From positions 15,914,501 to 15,978,500 of the forward strand of contig JAVHKY010000054.1 in assembly GCA_035079385.1 (NCBI GenBank): a stretch of DNA of 64,000 bases, written 5' to 3'. The stretch is from Aspidiotus rigidus. Lineage: Eukaryota; Arthropoda; Insecta; Hemiptera; Diaspididae. This document shows, piece after piece, positions 1 to 8,980 of the stretch; positions within the stretch are counted from its first letter, which is position 1; every line of letters begins with the position of its first letter. A program made the position numbers and the translations under genes. The notes beneath the pieces are model-generated. The model had not been told where the DNA came from. It saw only the letters and a program-made list of their open reading frames with translations, and made no database searches.

Positions 1-810
1 GTCCATAATATATCCTCTTTAAATAGACTGCACTACGTTCATTTCGTCACGCTTACATTCCGGTAATGCGTTTTCAAAGTCATCGGCTATTCTAGAAATT
101 TCTAGAATAGGAAGCAACCTGTAGTTTATACTTAAGTACAGACCAACATCTCTCTCGTCTACCTAACTTTTTGAATTCAGCATGAGAGACTGGATTTTTA
201 TTCTGTATTATGGGGTTCCATTCTATTCATACGCTCACACATTCATGGCTAGGTACAGTTATTCACCACCAACAAGAAAGTACCGTTACCTGACCGTCAG
301 CTACAGTTGATATACAATTATGTAGGTAGTACAGAATACTAGTAGATCAAACTCTAAGAGTGCGAGAATGTGTACATGCGTACATATGAATCACCATGAA
401 TGCAAATCAAAGTCCATATTATTATTATAACCCGAGCGAAAAGGAGGAATGCATTTGTATGTGCACATAAGAGTACATCGCATATTCCCATCATGTATAA
501 TTTGGCAATCATGAAAACCTTGAGATATACCAGAGTATCTTGTCTTTTACGCATAGAACAAACATACAAAGAAACAGTTCGATAGAGAGCAATGATAATC
601 TCTTGCAATTAAAGACTGTCTCAACAACCCAGACAAATAGTACATCCAGTGAAATGTATGGGTTCTTATATAAACTATACGTCGCGTCCTATTCTAGAAA
701 TTTCGAAGTCAGTATGATACCGGTATACGCTGTGATAACGTGCACATTCTTTTGTCAATGTTAGATCGACATTAGGGTACAGCCTTCAGGATTTATTGCA
801 CCGTTTTACT
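1..810. repeat. Mosaic dispersed repeat, copy 1 (left of E1)
   Basis: No credible gene. Blocks recur elsewhere in the window. 1-110 matches about 12902-13015, 134-320 matches about 12256-12835 (there split by a LINE), and 719-810 matches 10245-10320 and 13230-13325. The block at 339-510 matches 13060-13215 and 10085-10240 in the opposite orientation, so this copy is rearranged. Short ORFs here are AT-rich and resemble nothing. The family is unidentified; it could be a non-autonomous DNA transposon or Helitron-like mosaic. Confidence 0.75.
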
Positions 811-1201
811 AAGTATTATGACCTCATAATTTCGTCTATTTTACGAGCTGATAATTTCGTCAGCACGCGAGTCCGTTCGAATGCGAGCGAACGAGAGTAA
901 AACAATCCCGCGATAACTAACGCTGTACAATACTTGCCGATTATAGTGGAATACGTTTTTATATGAAAAGACTCCTCGTTAAGAGACTAATAATGAGACT
1001 GATTTAAGACGACTTTTAGAGGAACGATTCTTATTCGCCGATATTAGAAGAAATCACATTTTACATATATCGCTATGATATTTTGAACGAAAAGCGATTT
1101 CGGGACATCCTAACCAATCAGAGACGGCCGTTGATTTTTGCTGATTAAATAATTATTCGCGATATACGAGAATGCGCACAATACGGTACGACTTCGCGTC
1201 A

Positions 1202-1207
1202 TATAAG
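1202..1207 (+). promoter_or_regulatory. E1 TATA box
   Basis: TATAAG inside the 5' LTR, about 395 bp before the LTR end. Transcription would be expected 25-35 bp downstream, near 1230-1240. The same motif is present in the 3' LTR. Confidence 0.6.
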
Positions 1208-1562
1208 TAGGGTAGATTTGAAGGATAATCAACTGTTTGGTTCCCAGCAGTTTTCTAGTTCGGTTCCCGACTAGTGCGTTCAAGATTGTTGTAATAGCGC
1301 GAAGCTTTATTTGTCAGTCGTCGTCTTGGTTCCCAAACGACGTTCTAGCAAATACTGTACCTAGCGAATCCGTCGCGAGTGTTTGGAATTACCAACACTC
1401 TGGTTGTTAACGTCAGAATAGCCGAGCGACAATAGATCGGTTATATTATCCGGTTCGACAGTACATCGAAAGTGAACCGTTTAATAAGGAGGTGAAAGGT
1501 GGTTGGTGGTGGGCGGGGGTTACCTAAAACCCCGCTCCTCGGCGTAGTCAATCGCGCCACGC

Positions 1563-1568
1563 ATTAAA
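1563..1568 (+). terminator. E1 candidate poly(A) signal (ATTAAA)
   Basis: ATTAAA lies 29 bp before the LTR end. In the 3' LTR the same hexamer would direct cleavage near the element end. No AATAAA occurs downstream of the TATA box in this LTR. Confidence 0.45.
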
Positions 1569-1598
1569 GAAGATCTGAAAATACCCGTTCGTAACATT

Positions 1599-1612
1599 TC
1601 AGAAGTGGGATT
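1599..1612 (+). other. E1 primer-binding site core (tRNA-Leu type, offset)
   Basis: TCAGAAGTGGGATT directly after the LTR equals the last 14 bases of the E3 site (24868-24886). E3 has the usual TGG start; E1 replaces TGGTG with ACATT. From memory, the complement resembles the 3' end of an insect tRNA-Leu. The E1 site therefore lacks the complement of the CCA tail. Confidence 0.6.
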
Positions 1613-1646
1613 AGTAATCCGTTCCCGCTGATTTGAATAGAAGAAC

Positions 1647-4600
1647 ATGTTGACAAGACAGAAGTTGAGAGCCACTGGTAATCGGCTCATTAGAGAGATG
1701 TCGCCGAGTTCGGCTGATGAAGAAGAATTTGAAATCCAAGAAGTACAAGCTGATGTACATAATCAAGCTGATGATGAAAATGACCGAGTAGCAGACTCTG
1801 TAGAGGAAATGGCGGATAGCCTGGCGCCCTTTGCTCGTGAGATAGAGAGAGACCCAAGAGTGGGCAGACGTGGGTCGGCGATCACTAGGAAGCCTGGAGG
1901 TCGCTCGGTGCCGCAGCGCCCAGGGAATCAAACGAATTCTCAGAGCAGAGGTGTAGAACACCCAGGATTGATTAGGGGTTCTCGTGGAGGCGGGAATCGC
2001 CTAGCGACTCCTCAGAAGGCTAGGGGATCGCGGTCAATTCGGGGTGGAGCACAGATCCGAGGACAGCCTCGAGGTTGCGGCTCAAAACAAAGAGAAGAGA
2101 TCAATCTGGATAGAATTGATCTTGTAGTTGACAATGAATTGGGGCCGAGAGGACCGGAAGGTCGAGGCCAAACTGAGATACCTGGAGTTGGATGCGAAGG
2201 GTATGAGACCCAAGGCCGAGCAGGTAGATCAGTAGATATGGGCGGTAATACTGATGAAGTATGGCCCAATGTAGGGAGATATAAGACCAGGCAAACCGAA
2301 GGTTTCCGAGAGGATGCTGCTCAACGAGGAAAGCGGACTCAAGAGGGTCCTGATGAACGATTAGCTAAGAGAGCTAGATTGGATTCCACAGAAGATCTAC
2401 AGGCTAGAATGAAACTTCAAGAACAACTGATAGACTTGCTTCTAAATGAAAAGAGAAAGCCAGTACCGGTGCACCAGACAATGAAGTTGGAAAGTATTCC
2501 AGAGTATGATCCTAGCCAAAGAAAGTGGACTACAAGACAGTGGATACATACATTGGAACAATTTCGTGATATATTCCAGTGGACAGAAACAACTACTATT
2601 TATCATATGCAAGCACGGCTCCGAGGTATAGGACGTGAATGGTATGATAATTTGATAGATTATCAGTATACCTGGGAGGAATGGAAAGAATTATTGTTGG
2701 TGACTTTCCCTGAGTCAAGAGATCATGCTGTAGATATGAACAAAATGAAATCGCGCACCAAAAAGCAAGGCGAAAGTTATGAGAAATATTACTTTGCAAA
2801 GGTAGCATTATTGCGACCCTGCCAGTTAACTCCATGGCAACAAGTAGACCATATCTTGGATGGTATCACAGACAAGATTGTGAAGGCAAGCGGTATAGCA
2901 GGACGCTTTGAGACTCCAGAAGCGCTTTACCAGAATTGTATTCTTCCATTTTCACAAGAGGGCTTATTAGATGAGAGCTCTACACCAAAGAAGAAGTGCT
3001 TCAACTGCGATAAGGTGGGACATTTGGCCCGCCAGTGTAATCAAAAGCCTAAGACAGACCTCAGAAACAAACCACAAGTGTCAACTCAGAATAAGTTTGG
3101 ACTTGACAAGAAAAATTACTGGGACAAGTTCAAAGGGACAAGTGGTAGAGGTAACGGTCAAGAAACTGACAAGAGTTTTGGTACAAAATATGAACCAAGA
3201 GAAAATAGTGATCAGTCTAAAGAGCAAAATCCCAAAAAGCCGACAAAGCTGGAGGGAAAAAGTCTCTCTTGTTTCAATTGTAAGGGTGGACACCGAGTCG
3301 CGGATTGCCCAAAGGATAAAATCCAATGTACAAAGTGCCACTGGTATGGGCACCTGGCTGAAAAATGCCCTAAGATATCTGCTAGAAAAGTTCAACTTGA
3401 TGGAGGAACTCAGGAATCTGGGTATACAGAATGTAAAGTCAATGATATATTGATGATTGGATTTATTGACTGTGGAAGCGACGCCACTACTGTTCGAAAA
3501 GATATTGCAGAGGAATTGCAACTGAATATTGTCCCACAAAGAATTGAAATACTAGGTTATGGTAGAGTGCAAAGTGGCTACACAGAAGGCACTGCAGAAG
3601 TTGATCTAGTATTGGGGACCTACAAAACCAGTATTGAAATACACGTAGTGCCCAATGAGCTTCAGGAGGAAGATATTGTTATTGGTAAAGATATCTTATA
3701 CAAAGCAGATCTTGGAGCTTATCTAAAAGCTGGAAAGTGGTATTTCTTTCCAGATAATGCCGAAGGGGTAGATGAAAATAGAAACAAAATACCTCTAACC
3801 CCATGTGAAAATATAGTTTTGCCACCACAAACAATGCGACTCTGTAAATTAAAGTCACTCACTCCAGAATGTTCTACAGTATTTGTAGAAGGAGGACAGA
3901 GGGGACCAGAGATATATATTCCCCGTTGTGTCACCAGTCCAAATGGATTCTTACCTGTTATTAATATAACTGATAAAGAGACAACTTTGAATCCTAAAAG
4001 AATTTTGGCACGTGCTGTGCGGGCAAATATAGATATTGCTCAAGAAGATGTACCACAAAAACATAGAACTCCATTTACCTTAGCAGATTTACAAGATATT
4101 ATTGGAGAAGATGTAGAGAAGAAAGATGCGCAACAATTACTGGAGTTGATTAATGAATTCAGAGATTGTTTTTCAGTAAACTTGAGCGAATTAGGCGTCT
4201 CAAAGATTGGCTCAATGGAGATAAAATTAATGGATCCAGAACCAGTTGTATACCGGCCATATCGGTTGTCATATTCTGAAAGGGAATTTGTCAAAGAACA
4301 CGTTCAAGAATTGAAAAAGTACGGTATAGTACGTGACTCAAACTCCCCTTATTCTAGCCCTATTCTTCTTGTAAAAAAGAAAGACGGTGAACCAAGGATG
4401 TGCTGTGATTTTCGACGGCTCAACTCAAAAATTGTGAGACAACAATATCCATTACCAAGAATTGATGATTTAATAGACTGTATGCTAGACGCCAATTGCT
4501 TCTCCTCACTGGATTTAGCTTGGGGCTATTGGCAAATTCCAATGGAGTCTGGCTCAATTGATAAGACCAGTTTTGTGACTCCTGATGGACAATATGAGTG

Positions 4601-6842
4601 GCTCCGCCAACCATTTGGTTTGTCCAATGGAGGAGCGGTGTTTCAACGAGTAATCAATACTATTTTAGCACCGTTATCAGGAATGGGAATTGTGGCCTAT
4701 TTAGATGATATAATGATTCCGTCAAACAGTTGTCAGGAAAATTTAGGGAAGCTAAGAAAAATATTTGAAGCTCTGAGAAAAGTTGGATTAACCATACGCT
4801 TAGACAAGTGTCGGTTTTTGTACAACAAAGTATTGTACTTGGGACACGAGATAGAAAACGGTCAGATAAGACCGGGTATGGAAAAGATCAAAGCAGTAGA
4901 ACCTTTTCCGCGTCCCAAGAATGCCAAAGAAGTTAGGCAATTTATAGGCCTCGCTAGTTATTTCCGCAAGTTCATCAAAGATTTCAGTATACTGGCCGCA
5001 CCCCTCACCAAATTGACTAAAAAGGAAATTGAGTTTAACTGGCAACAAACTCATCAAACAGCTTTTGAGACATTGAAGAGAAAATTGATATCTAGGCCAG
5101 TGTTAGCCATTTATAATCCTTCATCCGAAACTGAACTGCACACAGACGCGAGCAGTATAGGAATTGCGGGCATATTGATGCAACGACAATCTGATAAAAC
5201 TTTGAAGCCAGTACTTTACTTCAGTCAGCAAACGACAGATGACGAAAAGAGATATCATTCTTATGAACTAGAGACTTTAGCAATTGTACGTTCGCTTCAG
5301 CGAATGCGAGTTTACCTATATGGTAAGAAGTTCAAAGTAGTTACAGACTGTAGCGCTTTGAGATACACCTTAACCAAAAAAGATATTAATCCTAGGATCG
5401 CCCGATGGTGGTTGTTAATTCAGGATTTTGATTTCGAAGTTGAATACCGAGCAGGGACTGCTATGCGACATGTAGACGCCCTTAGTAGGAGTCCCGTTGA
5501 CAAAGTGAACCCTAAAGATGCGGAAACCATTGCTGATAAGGTTATTAACATCAAAAGAATGAATGAGATCGACTTAGACGACTGGGTCCAAATAGCCCAA
5601 CGTCAGGATCCAAAATGTGCCGAACTTATTGAAGCCATAAACACACAAAAGCCAACTTCCAGGGGCAAAGAAATAAAACGAGATTTTGTATTAAAAAGAG
5701 GTAGGCTGTACAGACGCACCGAGGGTGGACTGAAATGGGTCGTCCCTCGAAGTGCCCGCGCGCAAATATTAAAAATGTATCGTGACGATAACGCGCACCC
5801 CGGAGTGACCAAAACAGAAGAATTAGTCAGACAACGTTTTTGGTTTCCAAAGCTTCGAAAATATGTAGAAGATTATTTGAGGGCATGCTTAAATTGCTTA
5901 TATGTGAAGCCTAAAAGAGGAGAATCAAGTGGGAAACTACATCCTATTCCCAAACCGTGTATACCAATGGATACTATTCATATGGACCATTTAGGGCCAT
6001 TTGTACAAACGGCCAGAAAGAATACCCATCTTCTAGTAGTTGTGGATGCTTTCACAAAATATGTATGGTTGTGGCCGAGCAAGTCGACAACGACGAAAGG
6101 AGTCATTAATTTTCTAGAGCAATTAGCCGGAATTTTCGGTTTCCCTCGAAGAATCATAGCGGACCGGGGGAGCGCTTTCAAATCAGACCAATTCACGCAG
6201 TATTGTAAAGAAAATGGTATTCGTCTGATTTTGACGGCGGTGAGTACCCCACGAGCAGCAGGGCAAGTTGAAAGGATGAACTCCGTTGTTTTAGATAAAC
6301 TGATAGCGATCATCCCGGCGGAAGAATCATGGGACAAATATTTATCGCAAGTTACTATGAGTATAAATAATACTGTAAATGAAAGTACAGGGAAATCGCC
6401 CAATGAATTATTATTTGGCTTTCGACCTAGACTGGGTCACGAAGCCCCTCTAGCCAACGAAATTGACGCAGATCGGAGTAACGAAGAGAATGAAAACGCA
6501 CAAAAAGTTTTCGAAAATAAACGAATAACCGAGCGCCAAGAGGCCCAAAAGAAAAATAAGGAAATACAGGATAAGATGGCTGCGAAAAATGAAACTCGTC
6601 GCGAAGCAAGAAAATTTAACGAAGAAGATTATGTATTGATCACTAATCAGAACCCTTCCACAAAAACTAAATTGAGATTTAAGGGACCATACAAGATTAC
6701 AACGCCATATCCAAATGATAGATACAAAGTGGAGAACTTCGACAATCGGCACCGCAAGTATGACGCGGTACATGCGCCTGAACATCTAAAGCGCATAGAA
6801 ATTTTTGCCGACTCTTCAGCTGAATCCGAGTCGGAAGAGTAA
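1647..6842 (+). CDS. E1 Gag-Pol polyprotein (single frame, 1731 aa)
   Basis: Encodes Gag, protease, reverse transcriptase, RNase H and integrase for element replication. The N-terminus has an acidic stretch and then an Arg/Gly-rich region (about 70-150). A capsid-like region follows and then three zinc knuckles starting near residues 451, 542 and 561; the middle one is one residue short (CX2CX3HX4C). The protease motif is D608-C-G. RT has Y1018-LDD. The RNase H Asp is near 1167. Integrase has H1384, a CX2C pair and a D1447, D1506, E1542 triad with 35 residues between the last two, followed by a GPY/F module. The start is the first ATG after the leader. Unlike E2 and E3 there is no frameshift between gag and pol. 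Oddity: the first His of the integrase zinc finger is Arg (about 1379). Confidence 0.95.
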   Translation: MLTRQKLRATGNRLIREMSPSSADEEEFEIQEVQADVHNQADDENDRVADSVEEMADSLAPFAREIERDPRVGRRGSAITRKPGGRSVPQRPGNQTNSQSRGVEHPGLIRGSRGGGNRLATPQKARGSRSIRGGAQIRGQPRGCGSKQREEINLDRIDLVVDNELGPRGPEGRGQTEIPGVGCEGYETQGRAGRSVDMGGNTDEVWPNVGRYKTRQTEGFREDAAQRGKRTQEGPDERLAKRARLDSTEDLQARMKLQEQLIDLLLNEKRKPVPVHQTMKLESIPEYDPSQRKWTTRQWIHTLEQFRDIFQWTETTTIYHMQARLRGIGREWYDNLIDYQYTWEEWKELLLVTFPESRDHAVDMNKMKSRTKKQGESYEKYYFAKVALLRPCQLTPWQQVDHILDGITDKIVKASGIAGRFETPEALYQNCILPFSQEGLLDESSTPKKKCFNCDKVGHLARQCNQKPKTDLRNKPQVSTQNKFGLDKKNYWDKFKGTSGRGNGQETDKSFGTKYEPRENSDQSKEQNPKKPTKLEGKSLSCFNCKGGHRVADCPKDKIQCTKCHWYGHLAEKCPKISARKVQLDGGTQESGYTECKVNDILMIGFIDCGSDATTVRKDIAEELQLNIVPQRIEILGYGRVQSGYTEGTAEVDLVLGTYKTSIEIHVVPNELQEEDIVIGKDILYKADLGAYLKAGKWYFFPDNAEGVDENRNKIPLTPCENIVLPPQTMRLCKLKSLTPECSTVFVEGGQRGPEIYIPRCVTSPNGFLPVINITDKETTLNPKRILARAVRANIDIAQEDVPQKHRTPFTLADLQDIIGEDVEKKDAQQLLELINEFRDCFSVNLSELGVSKIGSMEIKLMDPEPVVYRPYRLSYSEREFVKEHVQELKKYGIVRDSNSPYSSPILLVKKKDGEPRMCCDFRRLNSKIVRQQYPLPRIDDLIDCMLDANCFSSLDLAWGYWQIPMESGSIDKTSFVTPDGQYEWLRQPFGLSNGGAVFQRVINTILAPLSGMGIVAYLDDIMIPSNSCQENLGKLRKIFEALRKVGLTIRLDKCRFLYNKVLYLGHEIENGQIRPGMEKIKAVEPFPRPKNAKEVRQFIGLASYFRKFIKDFSILAAPLTKLTKKEIEFNWQQTHQTAFETLKRKLISRPVLAIYNPSSETELHTDASSIGIAGILMQRQSDKTLKPVLYFSQQTTDDEKRYHSYELETLAIVRSLQRMRVYLYGKKFKVVTDCSALRYTLTKKDINPRIARWWLLIQDFDFEVEYRAGTAMRHVDALSRSPVDKVNPKDAETIADKVINIKRMNEIDLDDWVQIAQRQDPKCAELIEAINTQKPTSRGKEIKRDFVLKRGRLYRRTEGGLKWVVPRSARAQILKMYRDDNAHPGVTKTEELVRQRFWFPKLRKYVEDYLRACLNCLYVKPKRGESSGKLHPIPKPCIPMDTIHMDHLGPFVQTARKNTHLLVVVDAFTKYVWLWPSKSTTTKGVINFLEQLAGIFGFPRRIIADRGSAFKSDQFTQYCKENGIRLILTAVSTPRAAGQVERMNSVVLDKLIAIIPAEESWDKYLSQVTMSINNTVNESTGKSPNELLFGFRPRLGHEAPLANEIDADRSNEENENAQKVFENKRITERQEAQKKNKEIQDKMAAKNETRREARKFNEEDYVLITNQNPSTKTKLRFKGPYKITTPYPNDRYKVENFDNRHRKYDAVHAPEHLKRIEIFADSSAESESEE

Positions 6843-7218
6843 TTAAGTAAAATATGAGAATCTCGTAGAACCAGCGAAGAAAATGAAGAAAAGGAAAACC
6901 GATAAAACGATAAAATAAAGAAGAACGAAGAGTAAAAAGAAACTGGAGAAAAGAGAAGAAAAGAAACAAAGACAGAAAATAATAATTGTCGATATCAGCA
7001 TAAAAATCAAGATAAGAGCATAAAAATCGCGAGTGGATTTCTGACTATAATAACCAATCACGAAAAAACTGTATGGTCATAGGTCCAAATTACTGCATGA
7101 AAATAATATAAAAACAGTAGCAGAAAGAGCAAATTTTCATAGTTCGCAAATACGTCAAGCAGTTATTTCCTGTGTTTTAATATTTGTAAAAGATTGTGAT
7201 CGAAGAAGAAAAGTCGAA
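6843..7218 (+). other. E1 spacer between Gag-Pol and ORF3
   Basis: 376 bp, rich in A and G on the plus strand, with no ORF of interest. A pyrimidine-rich run ending in AG at about 7191 is a weak candidate splice acceptor for an ORF3 subgenomic RNA. GAG followed by GTGAAA near 1492 in the LTR is a possible donor. Both are inferred. Confidence 0.4.
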
Positions 7219-7872
7219 ATGAACAACGAGCGACGACGCAACCGTATGATTGATTTGTATTTGGCCGCATCCGATCATCTGATACAGTCATTGTTATCCG
7301 AAATACGAGTTCTCCGAAGAGGCATTGGACTTTTACCGGCAGTGGCATACGAGTTGCCTACTCCATTGCGCGTAGGATTCGAAGAATTATGCCTCGCACC
7401 GGACATACCGGCTCTATTGGGAGCCATCCGCGCGGCAAACGTTATTGCCATGGAGAAAGCGATACCCGCTGTACCCTCGTCCAGCCCTGGAAATATTATT
7501 CAGAGAAAAGATCGAATTCTAAAACGACCGTCATCACCGATTCCGTTGGGTGGTCGGCGTACCACCATAGAAGTTCCAGCTAAACGCAAGTTACAAGCGT
7601 GTGAATCGAAACGAGAAGAACCAAGGACAGAAATGGAAAAGAAAATACAAGAATTGACAGGAAGTAGAATCGATCAAGAGTTGGCAGACTTTGCAGCTAA
7701 ACTGCAAGCCGAAGACAAGGAAGAAGAAGATACCTTAGCCTTAAATTTGTCAGAACAAGAGCAAGCCGAATTGAACAAGGAAGAGGATGTCAGTAAAGAA
7801 GAACGTTGCAAGAGTTGCCGAGTAAAAGGCGGACACGCGCTTTCGTGTTCTCTCCATCCGCGTCGTAGATAA
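7219..7872 (+). CDS. E1 ORF3: accessory protein of unknown function (217 aa)
   Basis: An intact ATG-started frame in the position where env lies in errantivirus-type Gypsy elements. I do not recognise the protein. It has no signal peptide and no membrane segment, so an envelope role is unlikely. Residues 1-90 are mixed and probably helical, with a basic RRR near the start. Residues 96-125 are strongly basic with a KRKLQ-type nuclear-localisation-like cluster. Residues 130-195 are highly charged, Glu/Lys/Gln-rich and probably coiled-coil. The tail holds C197, C200, H206, C210 and H213 (CX2CX5HX3CX2H) and then RRR, which suggests zinc and nucleic-acid binding. Two near-identical LTRs enclose it, so it belongs to the element. 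Expression probably needs splicing or internal initiation. Possible roles: a second nucleocapsid-like factor or a host-defence antagonist; both are guesses. Confidence 0.8.
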   Translation: MNNERRRNRMIDLYLAASDHLIQSLLSEIRVLRRGIGLLPAVAYELPTPLRVGFEELCLAPDIPALLGAIRAANVIAMEKAIPAVPSSSPGNIIQRKDRILKRPSSPIPLGGRRTTIEVPAKRKLQACESKREEPRTEMEKKIQELTGSRIDQELADFAAKLQAEDKEEEDTLALNLSEQEQAELNKEEDVSKEERCKSCRVKGGHALSCSLHPRRR

Positions 7873-7973
7873 AGTTTAAAAGACGCGAGAACGATGCATA
7901 ATTTTTGAAAAGGTCCTTTTCAGGACCACCGAATGAATTTCTTAAAAGGAAGAGTTGCTGTCTCCCTAGTAAC

Positions 7974-7992
7974 GAGTTTGGAGACCAAACTC
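7974..7992 (+). other. Perfect hairpin before the E1 polypurine tract
   Basis: GAGTTTGG, a 3-base AGA loop, then CCAAACTC: an 8-bp perfect stem just upstream of the purine tract and the 3' LTR. It may act in the RNA during 3'-end processing or plus-strand priming, or may be incidental. Confidence 0.4.
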
Positions 7993-7994
7993 CG

Positions 7995-8009
7995 TCAGGA
8001 AAGGCCGAA
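7995..8009 (+). other. E1 polypurine tract
   Basis: A short purine-rich run containing AGGAAAGG lies immediately before the 3' LTR, where plus-strand DNA synthesis is primed in LTR elements. It is interrupted by CC, so it is weaker than the tracts of E2 and E3. Confidence 0.55.
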
Positions 8010-8011
8010 TA

Positions 8012-8798
8012 TTATGACCTCATAATTTCGTCTATTTTACGAGCTGATAATTTCGTCAGCACGCGAGTCCGTTCGAATGCGAGCGAACGAGAGTAAAACA
8101 ATCCCGCGATAACTAACGCTGTACAATACTTGCCGATTATAGTGGAATACGTTTTTATATGAAAAGACTCCTCGTTAAGAGACTAATAATGAGACTGATT
8201 TAAGACGACTTTTAGAGGAACGATTCTTATTCGCCGATATTAGAAGAAATCACATTTTACATATATCGCTATGATATTTTGAACGAAAAGCGATTTCGGG
8301 ACATCCTAACCAATCAGAGACGGCCGTTGATTTTTGCTGATTAAATAATTATTCGCGATATACGAGAATGCGCACAATACGGTACGACTTCGCGTCATAT
8401 AAGTAGGGTAGATTTGAAGGAAAATCAACTGTTTGGTTCCCAGCAGTTTTCTAGTTCGGTTCCCGACTAGTGCGTTCAAGATTGTTGTAATAGCGCGAAG
8501 CTTTATTTGTCAGTCGTCGTCTTGGTTCCCAAACGACGTTCTAGCAAATACTGTACCTAGCGAATCCGTCGCGAGTGTTTGGAATTACCAACACTCTGGT
8601 TGTTAACGTCAGAATAGCCGAGCGACAATAGATCGGTTATATTATCCGGTTCGACAGTACATCGAAAGTGAACCGTTTAATAAGGAGGTGAAAGGTGGTT
8701 GGTGGTGGGACTTTCAGGGGTTACCTAAAACCCCGCTCCTCGGCGTAGTCAATCGCGCCACGCATTAAAGAAGATCTGAAAATACCCGTTCGTAACAT
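8012..8798 (+). repeat. E1 3' LTR
   Basis: 787 bp, the partner of 816-1597 and five bases longer because of the replaced stretch near 8717. It is followed by the AAGTA duplication at 8799-8803. Confidence 0.95.
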
Positions 8799-8803
8799 AA
8801 GTA

Positions 8804-8980
8804 CATTCACCCATAATTTAAATAAATACAAATTCTTTTGGAGATGCCAACCTTTAAATGCGCGCCTCGCAGAATCCTGATGAAAGTACAAAAAAAAAAT
8901 ATGTGCGAAAAAACACACTCCAGTGAAAATGAAAATATTGAAAATGAGAGAAAGTAATGTGTTTCTACAATCTTAATATT
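8804..8980. repeat. Mosaic repeat continuing right of E1
   Basis: Aligns with 10320-10400 and 13325-13445, sharing the core CCCATAATTTAAATAAATAC. This is the other half of the unit that E1 interrupted. Confidence 0.75.

Larger units (their letters stand above)
816..1597 (+). repeat. E1 5' LTR
   Basis: 782 bp, matching 8012-8798 almost base for base. I see one substitution (near 1225 versus 8421) and one replaced stretch near 1517 (CG versus ACTTTCA). It contains a TATA box, a candidate ATTAAA poly(A) signal, a repeated ATAATTTCGTC at 826 and 851, and three GGTTCCC motifs between 1239 and 1335 downstream of the promoter. Confidence 0.95.
816..8798 (+). mobile_element. E1: young Ty3/Gypsy LTR retrotransposon with a third ORF
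   Basis: A 7983-bp element with LTRs of 782 and 787 bp, flanked by the 5-bp duplication AAGTA (811-815 and 8799-8803). Order: 5' LTR, primer-binding core, a single Gag-Pol frame (1647-6842), 376 bp of purine-rich spacer, ORF3 (7219-7872), a polypurine tract and the 3' LTR. The sides of the insertion rejoin into the same repeat seen uninterrupted at 10310-10335, which confirms the borders. LTRs start TTATG and end ACAT rather than TG...CA; the last base is ambiguous because of the duplication. The near-identical LTRs imply a recent insertion. Domain order RT-RNase H-integrase places it in Metaviridae/Gypsy. Confidence 0.95.

Noticed and set aside
5978..6403. 141-codon minus frame opposite E1 integrase
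   Set aside because: Antisense shadow of the Gag-Pol ORF.
7219..7872. ORF3 as an envelope gene
   Set aside because: No signal peptide, membrane anchor or cleavage site; composition is charged and soluble.
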